The position numbers and the translations under genes are program-made. A stretch of DNA of 64,000 bases from Cruorifilaria tuberocauda (taxonomy: Eukaryota > Nematoda > Chromadorea > Rhabditida > Onchocercidae). The notes under the pieces were generated by a model. The model did no database searches and had not been told where the DNA came from. It saw nothing but the letters and a program-made list of their open reading frames with translations. This document shows, one piece after another, positions 28,301-40,200 of the stretch. Where the stretch lies: contig JABVXU010000029.1 of assembly GCA_013365365.1 (NCBI GenBank), positions 248,001 to 312,000 on the forward strand, written 5' to 3'. The first letter of the stretch is position 1, and each line of letters opens with the position of its first letter.

Positions 28301-31300
28301 CATTTGTGCGAAAAGTTCCATTTGTACCTATAAAAAGAAATTCATTTCGCACTTTTGCAACGAAAAATGAAAAAAATAAACCTCCATTGACTCCATGGAC
28401 AATTATTTGGTAAATCAACATCAAAGTTCCAAATTAATATTTAAATTAATCAGAAGAAAATATACATACCTTTTCATTTTGTTCTTCCTCATACGTCTTT
28501 GTTCGCTGTCTACGTCGACGACCCTCAGTTGGATCAAAATAACCAGTCAAAGAGTCGAACAACGATTCAACCTGTAACAAAAACAAGCTGTGAAGGCAGG
28601 GCTCATAATTTAAAGCTACTAAATTAAAAGAGCTCGGTGCTCGATCTTCTCATTTACATACTCTTTGGTCAATCATATGGAGTTTATAAAGATGAATTTA
28701 GATTTAGGCTAGATTTCAACTCGTACTTAGGTTATATGGCTCTAGAACGAAAATATTTTTACAGTCACTTGATTCTCTGTTCCACATGAAATTACTGTCA
28801 CATTACGGTAGAACTCAAATGAAAGGAAATCATTTTATCGGTTCCAAGTCGAAGGAAAGAATTGTAGGATTTAATTCACGAACCATATCCTTTTTCCTGC
28901 GTATTTGCTGAGCCTTCGGCTGCTTTCCAAGAGAAACAATTTGCCGACGTAATTGGACCTGCTGTTCATCCTCTTGTACTGCAGTCGATTTCGATATATC
29001 TGAGAAGGATGGTGTAGGTGTTTCGGAAACACCTGCTGCTTCCATTTTCAGTGATTCGATCTCGGTTTTAGTATTTGCTTCTGTAGTATCTTCCTTTACA
29101 AGCGTAACTTGTCCCTGAACTTCCACTGATTTTTCCTTAAAAAATTTCAATATTTTAGAAAAGTAACAAACAACTTCCCCAATATTAAGAAAAGAAAAAT
29201 TTACAAAAGACATAATTACAACAGTAAAACAGACAAAATGATGCATTACCGTTACATTCGTTTCAGTTTCAATCGAAGCATTGGCTGCTACATCTATTAT
29301 TTCAGAAGCAACGACACTTTCAGGAACATCAACGTCAAATGCCTGTAATTATTTAGAATTTCAATAAATGAGCAACAATTTTCAAGATTAATCATATTAA
29401 GCGTCGCGAAAATGAAAATTGACTAATTTATTAGCTAGTTACTTAATTTTTCTGCTAGAAGGTCAAATCCTATATATATGAGCATGGTATGGTGAATGGT
29501 ATGGTCTTCATTCACCTGAGAAGATCATTTTAGTGATTTAACTTAAAAATTTAAGTAACTTGGCTCTACAAGATATATCTCAGTTGTATAATACTCCGTA
29601 TTTTCAAACCTGATTATTGATTTCATACATTTCACGTAGAAAACACGGTGCCGAATGCACATCAAAATCATTCGTTTCACCGTCTTCGTGTTTCAATATC
29701 CTAAAATTAAATTGTGTGGTTATTTTAATATAATAACATGTTGTAGCTTTGTAAATAGACATGTGCAGAAATTAGAATGGGAACTGATGAAACAAGGTGG
29801 CCTTTGTCGTTAGAAGAATATATCGTCCTCATCAATAAACTAAAAGGCGAGCTTTGCTTAAAGAGATGTTTGCTGTACATTCGCAATTAACTACTGAGAG
29901 AAAAAAAAACAATGTTTATTATTAAACGATTGCTTGTTTCCTCAGTAAATCTAAATGTCTTTAAAAACAGATGGACTCCTAAAAAATTTTTTAAAAAAAA
30001 ACAACTAACACATCAGAAGTTTCAATTTGTGAAATAGCTTCGATGGCTTGCATCAAGATTTCTTTCTGCGTAGGTACAATTCGTGGTACATTTATAGTCT
30101 CACACTTTAAGTTGTCCGTGTGAGGCAAATAAAGAGATGGAAACGGTAAGTGATTTACTACTGCAAATATAAATTTTTTCCGTGTAATCACCATATTTAT
30201 CAAATGTTAAAGAGATTGGTCTTTAAAAAACTTTTTTTTCCTTAATTCTACTCCAGAAAGCTAAATATTTTCAAAAAAATTATCACTGGTCATACAGCAG
30301 AATGGAAGAGATATCTGCATCAAAAATTCATCAAAATAAGCTTAAGCAGCAAAGAGCTAAGCTAATTAGATGTCGTAAAACAAAAATTTTTTCCGTTTTA
30401 GGATGATACTTCTTTCTTACTAGTGCATCTACAAATGTATAAACAGAAACTTAGTGCATTCATACATGTTGAAAATGCATGAAATTCAGCCAGATATATG
30501 AGGATGAATTTCATACAATTTAAAAAGGATGGAAATTTTTCAACTTTCTTTCACCCAGACTTGTGAAACCCCACAATTCAAAATTGACAATAAATCATAC
30601 ATTTAGTAAGTGTATGACAGCCAGCCAGATGTAAAGGTACTGGGAAGCTGTCGGCTTTTTCTTTCATTATGTTAAATGCTTCACGTGCTTCACGTTGTTT
30701 TCGATTTTGTTGCTCCCGTATCGCACGCACTTTTTCTATTTCTTTGCGTTGTTCCTCAAGTTTTCGAGTTTCTTCCTGTACAGGAAAATGAGAATAAACA
30801 ATTAAGACCTGTGAAAATTAGAAATCAATCAAGTTTAAATATTGGTCAAATCCAAAAATTAAAATTAGTTTAATGGAAAGCCAAAATATGATTTCAGTCA
30901 ATCATTCCAATTTTGCGTTCTAATCGTGACCTTATTCAGAGTTTATAATAGTACGAAAATCAATTAATATTTTCAGTTAATTATTGTAAACATGAATAGT
31001 ACTCACCGAAGAAATAAAATATGTTAAAAATAAAAATAGATATTGAGAAGCTAAAATCTTGTTTGCAAAGAAATTTTTCCTACCTGCCGTTTTTGTTCTT
31101 CCAAAATTCGTTGTTGCTCCAAACGTAGTCTTTCATGTGCTTCTCGCTGCTGCTTAAGCTGTTGCTCTTTATGATAAGCTATTCGTCGAAGCTCTTCTTG
31201 TTTCAATCGTGCTGTTTCCTCCTGCTGCTGACGTGCCAGTGCTTCGGCCTTTTGACGTAACAACTGAAGAAACTATAATGGATTATTTACCTTTTTAAAT

Positions 31301-32902
31301 ATTCAGTCTCGATGATCTTTATGTGAGAATCCGCAAATTCAAAAATTAACAAATTCACTTCATCCTGCTGCTGTTTCATTCGAGCTGCTTCACGCTCCTG
31401 ATGCATGAGGTCTAATTGCCGTTGTTGTTGTTCTAACAGACGTTGTTGTTCCAACTGTCTTTGTTGCTAGAATGGATGATGAATTATGTATATGTATCAA
31501 GATATACCATGTTTCGTTTTAAGAATGAAAAATCAAATTCATATAATTAAATTTTAATAGTACAAATTAATTGGGTACTACTAATAGTACTAAATAAATA
31601 GCCTCAAAAGAAATATTTTTTTTTATTAGAGGGGAAAAAGAGTAAAAATCAAATAATTCAACAATGTTATAAATAATAATAATAATATTTAATCCTGAAT
31701 ATAAGACTTGTGCATTGATAATAGGAATACGTACTTGTTGTTGCTGTGCCGCTTGCTGTAATGCACGCTGATATTGCTGCTGCTGCAACACCACCTGCTG
31801 TTGCGCAAAGGTCTGTAAAACGATTAAAAAATATTAGCTAAACTTTTGATGATTCAACTGACTAAAGAAACAATATATTTAACTGCCAAAGTATTTAAAT
31901 ATAATTAAATTAAAATTTCGTATATTGATTATACAAAGTATTAAAATTGTTGAATAAGACACAAATCAAATAATTAGAGCCAAATAATAGCGTATAAAAC
32001 CAATTTCCTAATTATCATGAATTAATTGTGCTTTAAATTCCTTCCGAACACGATGAAATTTGCCTTTTAGAACTTACTTGTGATTCATGAAGCCCTAAAC
32101 TACGTTGATGGTTTTGCAGTGCTTGCTGTTGCTGTTGCTGCTGTTGCATAACTTGCAGCAGATGCTGCTGCTGTTGGAATGTTTGAATATCCATCGGGTG
32201 CTGTTGTAACATCTGCAACACCATTCCAATTATCATTATCACATTATCACATTTTTAGAGACACAAAATTCAACAGTTTTGCAATAATTAAACTTACGAT
32301 TCCTCCCGTTTGCTGACTACCATAAAGTGATGGTATTTGCATATATTGCTGCTGTAGAAGCATTTGTTGGTTATAAAATGTATTTTGGGCATTTGCTGAC
32401 ACAGACGGTGAACTAGTAGCTCTTGGAGAATTCTGGAAATTATAGATCAAAACAATTATATCATATAATCTCCCAATAATTTCAGTAGAAATACCATCCA
32501 TAAATTTTCACAACAGTAATCAACTTCGCATCCTAAGTCGCTAGTTGGTATTAGTTTCACATTAGTTGTACTCTTTACACAAAATATTGAAGAATAGCTT
32601 CACTTCCGTCTTACGAACATATTTTTATACTATAAGATGCTACTTTATATCTTTAAGTAACGACCCCATATGTTACATGAAAACATTAGTGCAGTCTCGC
32701 CAACGTTAACCTATTTTATTCCTAGCTCCTAACTTTGTAATTCATTGATGATCAATACGAAATATCTCACATAAAACAGGAAATCCCGGCTAAACATAGT
32801 ACAGAAGCGAATTTTCAGCTCATACTATTCGAACTGGAACTGGAATTTCGTTCCTCAAAAAAAAATCTCAAAACATACCGGAAGCGAGTTGATGTTGTTC
32901 AT
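16314..32902 (-). CDS. scc-2: SCC2/NIPBL (Nipped-B) cohesin loader
   Basis: HEAT-repeat subunit of the SCC2-SCC4 complex that loads cohesin on chromatin. Modelled as 48 exons, about 2223 aa: 32879-32902, 32298-32432, 32078-32212, 31735-31812, 31359-31466, 31084-31263, 30601-30775, 30010-30160, 29610-29700, 29250-29342, 28884-29135, 28470-28571, 28270-28327, 28022-28189, 27729-27833, 27420-27515, 27093-27196, 26859-26963, 26451-26570, 26180-26297, 26000-26100, 25481-25642, 25269-25442, 24716-24849, 24349-24528, 24049-24208, 23545-23634, 23191-23334, 22817-22900, 22515-22546, 22289-22391, 22097-22198, 21750-21896, 21388-21600, 21117-21294, 20731-20945, 20367-20563, 19971-20096, 19613-19878, 19343-19519, 18669-18814, 18364-18516, 18068-18188, 17800-17960, 17488-17704, 16883-16997, 16585-16762, 16314-16511. 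Residues 10-220 are Q-rich. The motif LTKLVNHLPFPS (about 276-287) matches the SCC4/MAU2-binding start of NIPBL. NIPBL-like blocks include KPEWPAAEMLLTLLG, VVPLMDHPSESF, DNLAMFPYQ and YSPSEAAKVYEKA. The tail is acidic. Exons 34/35 do not join in phase with GT-AG. Confidence 0.94.
20156..20264. repeat. Copy A of an internal duplication in scc-2 (intronic)
   Basis: About 105 bp here repeat 20650-20758 with roughly eight to ten differences, in the same orientation. The copy includes the equivalent of the last bases of exon 36 and its donor. The exon-edge CAG has become TAG on the minus strand and the flanking coding frame is not continued, so this copy is intronic. Confidence 0.9.
20650..20758. 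repeat. Copy B of the scc-2 internal duplication (spans an exon edge)
   Basis: Source-like copy that contains the 3' end of scc-2 exon 36 (residues AEQQVMNQ), its GTGCTA donor and the start of the next intron. The paired copy lies about 490 bp away at 20156-20264, in the intron after exon 37. Confidence 0.9.
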
Positions 32903-34214
32903 TTTGCTACTGTCAGGATGGAGGCACCTGCAGTACCACCACCAAAGTTAGCAATATCAGCCTAGTATCGAATATTTGAATTTTCTCACGTACTGAAATG
33001 AAAACAGTGCATAAGCATGAAATAATACGAGAACTATCATATAAGATCGTTCGGAGAAATGTAACAATGACGCAAAAGCATCTAATGATAGCAATATCTC
33101 GAAGAAACTTATCGCTATTGAAACTGAAATATTCAACATCAAAATACTTCGCATTAATAAGCTTCATTGAAACATCAAAATCATGACACAACTAAGTTAT
33201 GCAAGCAACGGAAAAAAGCATTAGAAAATTTAAAAAAACAAATATTTCATTCATTAAAACATGTCACATTACACACGTCTGCTTTGTAGAATATGATGAA
33301 TAAGAAAGATAACATATGTATGTAGGTATAAATAATAAATATTATTTGCTTATCGTTGATGTTATTAAACTAGCTACTTTTGATAAATATTTTTGAGAGT
33401 TTTTTAACTTAATTTTCCTTTTTTCCCTTCTTCCTTTTTTGTGTATTTCGAGCAACACATGGAAGAGAGCGTTCAAAGCATATACTTCTATCACTAACAC
33501 TAGCATTAACACGTACCCCGCATTATAGCAATATACGTGAGCTCACGCTAATCAACAGCGGTCCGTGAAAAAAAGCACGTGTCGTCAGGATGCAAATTGA
33601 CGCGTTACCAATTCTTTTTAGTTGGGCGATACGTATTTTCTCGTGAGAAACATTTATTGATTTGGCATTATTGATGGCAATATGCATTTGGAAGTGAATT
33701 CACTTCTTTCTCTTTCTATTATTTTTTCGTACTTACTTAATTGTCATCATATTTATACAATTACACGTTGCTTTTGTAACAAATTTCTAACTCATCATCT
33801 TTATTTATTCATTTTTCCCTAATATTCACAAATTTAACTCTTTAATATTTATATTATTTATTTTTTTCTGATATCGACTAGCTACTTTATATTTCCATTA
33901 TTTGTTACTTTTACTCTTTTGTTATTAATACTAGAAATTGTCATTTTGAATGTTAGCTTATCAGTAAACTCAACCTTTCCCCATTGATAAAATCGTCGCG
34001 GCCAAAAGGTTATCGCCGGTAATGATTTGGGCTAAAAGTTACGAAAAAAGAAGATTTACTGTGAATTATTTTTCTTTCTCCACGGATAAAACTATTCAGT
34101 CGTGCCAACATATAATACTTTGATTGCGCTATTCAGTGTTTTCATCTTCACATATGTGTGTAAATTATTCCAGACAAATATTTTATTTCAGATAAATATT
34201 TAGGATCAAACTTG
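32903..34214. promoter_or_regulatory. Divergent intergenic region between scc-2 and dnc-1
   Basis: 1.3 kb separates the two opposed start codons, so it must hold both promoters unless one gene has distant 5' exons. The stretch 33440-33640 has higher GC than its surroundings and contains a palindromic CACGTG (E-box-like) at 33576-33581. A strong acceptor (ATTTCAG) ends at 34190, 24 bases before the dnc-1 ATG. In nematodes such a site commonly receives a spliced leader, though cis-splicing is also possible. ORFs at 32957-33191 on both strands are unconvincing. Confidence 0.55.
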
Positions 34215-37200
34215 ATGGACGAAAATAAGAACGAAATTGAATTGCTTCGCATTGAGAATAAAGATTTGACAGCAAAACTAGAAACATTAAAGTATTAATA
34301 TATGTACCGTCATTTCATTAGTACTCTTTCATTTCAGTTCTCAAAAGATTTAATTTACTTTTTTCATTTTGTAAAATCAAAGATAAACAGAAGTAAATAT
34401 AATATAGATCGAGTAATATAAATGATAACTATCAATTCTATATTATTTTATTTGGTGAAAGTTTTCACTTTTTGATATCCTTATTTCGGCTTGTAAGCCA
34501 ATAAGGATTGTTATTATATATGGTTAATTTCACCAAATTTCTTTGGCAAATCCGAGTAACTTTTTCTGATAAATTTCAAATTTTTGAAGGCAGAAACGAA
34601 AAGACGATTATCCTAAACTTACGGAATACCAAAGAAATGTGGCTGAGTTGGAAGCACTACGCGAATTTAAAATTAAATTGGTCGAGCGCAATTCAAAATT
34701 ACAGCGACAATTACAGGAAAAGGAGAAGGTAATGTCTAGATATTTAAAGAAATGATAATTTGGATTGTTTTGTTACTTTTCTACTTAATTTTATTAGATT
34801 TTTGTTTTATAACCCAAAGAAGGGATTTTCTTGCGTTATGAAAGTATAATTTAGTAATTTTAAAGATACGCTAAGTCTGAAATTTGACATATTAGTTTGG
34901 TTTGACTTTAAGTACGAAATTACAATGAATAAAGGAAATGCATTAGCTAATCTCAAATTTTTAAATCCTTCTGAAAATTTCTACAAATTGGATAATTTTG
35001 AGCTTTTTTTTAATAAAAATATGTTCTACATTTGGACTGCAATCATCAGAAAAAGAAGTAGTTATAACCCTTCTTATTTCTTATTAAACAGTTCTCCAAA
35101 ACTGTAAAGGTCTGGCTTATCTAGGAACTGTTTGAATTGTCAAAAGTAGCTCAAGAAAAGCTTCAACGGTTGTTAGAACTTGAGGAACAACTCGAAATGA
35201 CAGCAATTGAGAAAGAAATGGCTGAAGAAAAAGCGGAGCTTCTAGAGGTTTGCTTGCTAGTTATGTAGTGTTTTTTTTTGCCAGTTTGAAGGCTAGAATT
35301 AACTGCTGATGTCGAATGAATAGTTGAATTTTTTTTTAAAGAAATTTGTTTTTGAAGGCTGATATTGAAATCGAGAAGCATCGCGTTCAAGAGCTGAAAA
35401 TGGAATTAGACTCGTTGCGGAGTGGAATTGGACTAGAAGGAGATAATATATTACAGGTTTGCCTTTCCCATTATAACTTTTGTTTTATTTGATAAGTACT
35501 GTAATAATATATAAGCTTGTTTTTCACAAATAGTCTTAAATTGAATTGAACTGTTGACTAAAATTTTTCGAACTTTGCATTAATTTGCTAGGGTTCGCAA
35601 TGTCAAAAAAAGAAAAAGATGTGAAGTTAGTAAAATTCTGAAAGCATTATCCATTTCATAACCAGTAAAAATGGATATTTTGTTAAAGGATGATGGGATG
35701 CAGCTCAAAATGCTGGGATGTCAGAACATAAAATTGCGCGAAGCAATAGTGAGGTAGGTCGAAGCTCTATTTATTTATCAACTCCGTTAGTTTAAGATTC
35801 AGTTTGTGATGGTTATTTGGGATTCTGGATTTCATTAATGATTTATATGGATTTGTTGTTATAATTTTTGTATGAATATGTTATTATTTAGAATGCGCGA
35901 TGTTATTGGTCAATTAATGGAAGAGAAAAAAGAACTAGCACAAGAAAATGAAACACTGAAGAGTGAGTCGGCTGCTATAGTAAGAATTGGTGAAAATTTG
36001 AAAAACGAACTGCAGAAAGCTGAGCGTACGATAACTATACTAAAAGAGCGGGTCAGTAGAACGTAGTTTTTCTCAAGTTTTTGGCCATCTTTTTGCTAAC
36101 ATCAGTAATTATATAATATGTATAGTTTCCAAAATTTTGTTTATGATTCTTACGATTGTTGCAGTTGGTTGATATAAGTGAAAGGGTAAGTGTGCATGCC
36201 TTGTTTCTTTGCCTTTTCAGTTTTCTTTTTCTGTTTCTTAATCCTTTTCAATTTCATACCAAATTTTGTCCATTCTTTTTTCTGCTTTGGCGCATCACTA
36301 ATAATGTTCAATTGCTTTTGTTCTCATGTTATTTTGCCGGATTGTTTTGGTGTAGGATGGATTTTATTTGTTTCAGATTGTAAAATATTGCATGTTTACT
36401 GGGACATTTGATTTCCAGATTGATGCAGCTGCAGACAGCGAGAAAATGATTGAAAGTTTGACAGAAAAAAATATGGATTTAGAAAAAAAGCTAAGGTTTG
36501 CATAAATTTGAAGTTTTTTTAGAGTCTCCTTTCGTTAGATTGATTCATTCATCCATGTTGTTTACTGATTCCGTGAACTTGTTAAGATTTTATTGCAAAC
36601 CTAAATATCAGGAAAATTTATAGCGCTCTAGAAGAAACCGTTGAGGATTATGAGGCGATAAGATCGATGGATGAAGAAATTCTTGAAACACAAAAGGAAG
36701 CTGAGAAAGAAGTTCGAGAGGAATTGGATTTGGCAAATAGTCGGATTAGTAGCGTTAGTATATGATGAATTGTTAACCCCGAGATTTTGTTCTGCTTTGT
36801 AAAATTTGGGGAACTTAAGCTGCGATTATATTTTTTGTTTTCCTTATTCCAGCTTCTGGCACAAATCAAAGTATATGGCGAACAGGTAGATGAATACGAG
36901 AAAATGATCATGAAATTTCGACGAAAAATTGGTGAATTGAATGAAGAAATTCAGGAAAGACAAGATGAAGTAAGTTTGAAATTTTTTTTGAACTGTTGAA
37001 ATTTGCTTCCTATATGTGAAGTCTCTTTAAAGATTGAAAGATTGTAGAAATAGAGTATTTTTATATTGATAAAGCATTATATTTTACCTCTCTACTTCTT
37101 CTTTAATTAATTTCTTCAGAACAGTGATTGAATTTGTTTCATCTGAAAAACTCTATTGTATTTCAGATCATTAGCTTAAATGAGCGACTAAAAGGCGAGG

Positions 37201-40200
37201 AGGACAATAACGCGATGTCTAAGCAAAGTACACAGCTTACTGCAGCTACTAAAACATTTGCTGATGTAAAGTTTCATGTTGTGTTAAATAGACTTCTAGT
37301 TTCTGGAAATTAATTTTCAAATAATTTTAGGTCGTGAATGGAGAGGTATGCGCCCTGGAATTGAAGTACGAAATTGAATTGTCAGGTTACTTGAAAGCAT
37401 TTCTGCCCGATAATTTCTCCAAACCTGGAGGTCAGTTGGAATTTAATCATGCTCACCCTTTATTCTCGAAACTTTTATTCCTAAACCTTCTTTTAGGAGA
37501 CGGTGATGCAGTCCTGCTAACAGTTTACTGCTCCCGTCTTTCGGCTAAAACAACTATGCTGATAAAATTACTGAATCTTAAGGTATCACCATATATCAGT
37601 TGTATATGTATGATATCAATCCATATCTACCTTAGATTTACTTTTCTTTTCAATTTTTCATTCTTGAATTTTACAAAACTTTAAAATGATGATTTTGACA
37701 GCACCCATCTGCATCTGGCGGAATACGTCGTGAACACGTTACGAAAAGCCACAAAGCGGAGCAGTGGGCACATTTTGCGAAGTTTTCATTTTTATTAAGT
37801 AATTTGGGCTCTGGTATTCGACAGTGTGAAAGGTTAGATTTAGGTTGAAGTATTGATCAATTTAAAACTTAAAACAACATGTGAAGTGTATGTTCCGGAA
37901 TAATACAAATGTTAGAAAATGTTTTAGCGTAATTCGTCGATGTACGGTGGAGCAACTGTCACGTTTGGCACCATTGCAAAGTGATATTGCAAGGGAGGAA
38001 AAAATTGTTGATCAGTACATTGATTTACTTAGGAGGGATATGTTCGATGAAAATACTTCGACCGACGGCATTAATAAAGCAATCAATTATTTTGAGGTCT
38101 ATATTTATTTTTCACATATTTATTTTATTTTTCGGTACATAAATTTAAGCAGAAGTTTGGTCTAATAAATGAGAAATCCAATTTCACCGTTTTAAAAGCA
38201 TAATTTAAAATGTTTAAAAATACTTTTGCGCATCCTGTATTACGAAAAGTTCAGACTCATATTGCAGTATATATATATATAACACCTGTGTTGTTCCTTC
38301 TTATTTCGTAAACCTGTTATGGTATCCGGGTTTAAATCTTTCAATACCAACAGATTTTATCATGTATCCTGAGTATATTACCTCGAAAGTATCATGACTC
38401 TGATGTTTGCTAAAGAGAAGTATCATAAAATTCAGGACAATCAGTGTTTCTTAGCAGCTTTTCTATTAATCTAAAGTTGAATGCCAAGTATAAAAGTAGT
38501 AATTTTTTGAATCAGAATTGCTGGAAAGTTTATGACAATGTTTCTTACCACGTATAATACTAAAATGTGAGTGATTCCGGTTCCAAAAAATTTTTTTCAA
38601 TACCATCTTTGGAGCACAGTTAATTACATAATTATCATTTAAAAGAAGCTTAAATCGTCCGCTGTTACAGAATATATTATCTATTCACTTTTCTCGTGAA
38701 TGGTATAATACAAAACAATTACTTCTCGATGTTTGTATACAATTTCTTCAAGGATTACTTTGGATGAAAATCAATACTCAGCGTGTCATTTTCACTCTTG
38801 TAACTTTTTTTCTCTTCATATGGAGTTTTCGTTAATATCAGTAATGATCCTATTATTATTCTGTAACGAAAAATGATAATTCTGCTGCGCCAACAGAATA
38901 GTTTTTTGTTTATTATTCACTTCTATCATCGTTTTAGTCACACGCTGCTGAGAGCAGTACGACTGAATACATGCAATCGGTAATGACATGGATGGAGCAA
39001 TGTGAACAGCTTTGCATACGTTTAAAAAATCGGATCTCAGTTGGAGAAAACTTGATATTTACTCATGATGTTTGTTTTTGTTTTACCGTAATCTTGATTT
39101 GCAATTTTTCCAAGAAATTTCTAGACTAAAATTTTACAAATGCAAGATTCTCAAAATCTCGCTTTTCATTCAATGCTTTTTTTACAAATTTTTCATTCTT
39201 TTCAGTTGCAAATTCAGTTGGAGAATTGGAAAACATCATTCAAAAATGTAGCTTCAATATTTGACTATATGTGCAGTATTATAAGTATTCAATTGAGCAC
39301 TATTACAGGTCTCTTTTTTTTACAATTTTTTTGATACTTTCACGCTTGTTGTTCATTCATGACTGTTATCGTTTCGAGAATCAAGCAGAATTATTTAATC
39401 CTTGATTATTGTATAGGCCTTATGATTAAACTGGAAAGCTTTAATGTGGCTTACGCTAGTTTTATTAAAGGATTTTCTTTGCTTCTCTTTGGAGACGGAT
39501 AATTTGTAAGTTTATATTAGATTGAATTGAATAAATTAATTTTCTTCAATTTTATTCATTTTTCAATTGGTCCCTTTAGAAGCCGAGAGTTTGGAAGAAA
39601 ATTATATTGAAGAAGCTCTTTTATGTTCCGTGGAGAAAGTGCATGGTGCTTTAAATGAAACCGAAGTTATAGAGGTTATAAAGTAAGTCTGCATATAGTA
39701 GGATTAAGAAGTAGCATTAAGGATAACATAAGCCTAAAAAGAACGGATATTGCGACTTCCATAACTTTATCTGTCTTATTTCACGGGGATGAAATAGTGG
39801 TAATTCCATAAGTCGATATGAGGCTGATTGGTTTGTGCGAAAAATAATAGGGCATGTAGATAAAAATTTATATATTGAAAGATGGTATTAATATATGTTA
39901 AGAGTACAATAAAGGAAGGATAAAATGGAGAGTTGGTGAATTTTTGGCATGAAAGAATAAAATTGATGGAATTTGAACAGTGGATAATTTTGAAATTTCA
40001 GTGAATATTTGAGAGTTGTACGAAGTATTATTACCGATTTGATTGACAAGTTTGATAGCTATAAATCAATGAGCAATTCGATGAATAAGGTTTGTTTATG
40101 TTAGATTTCATCTTAGAGTGTATTAGTTTTAGCCAATTAATTGCTTTATTTTCCCTTAATATTAAGAAAATTAAATATTGGTCAATACGTGTGAGTAGAA

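Noticed and set aside
32957..33191. Overlapping ORFs on both strands upstream of scc-2 (possible CAP-Gly exon)
   Set aside because: None contains a CAP-Gly signature or a phase-compatible donor for the dnc-1 acceptor at 34190.
39418..39510. Apparent exon in dnc-1 starting LMIKLESFNVAYA
   Set aside because: It runs into TAA before its donor or breaks phase with the next exon. Joining 39308 to 39580 directly gives an in-frame, sensible protein.
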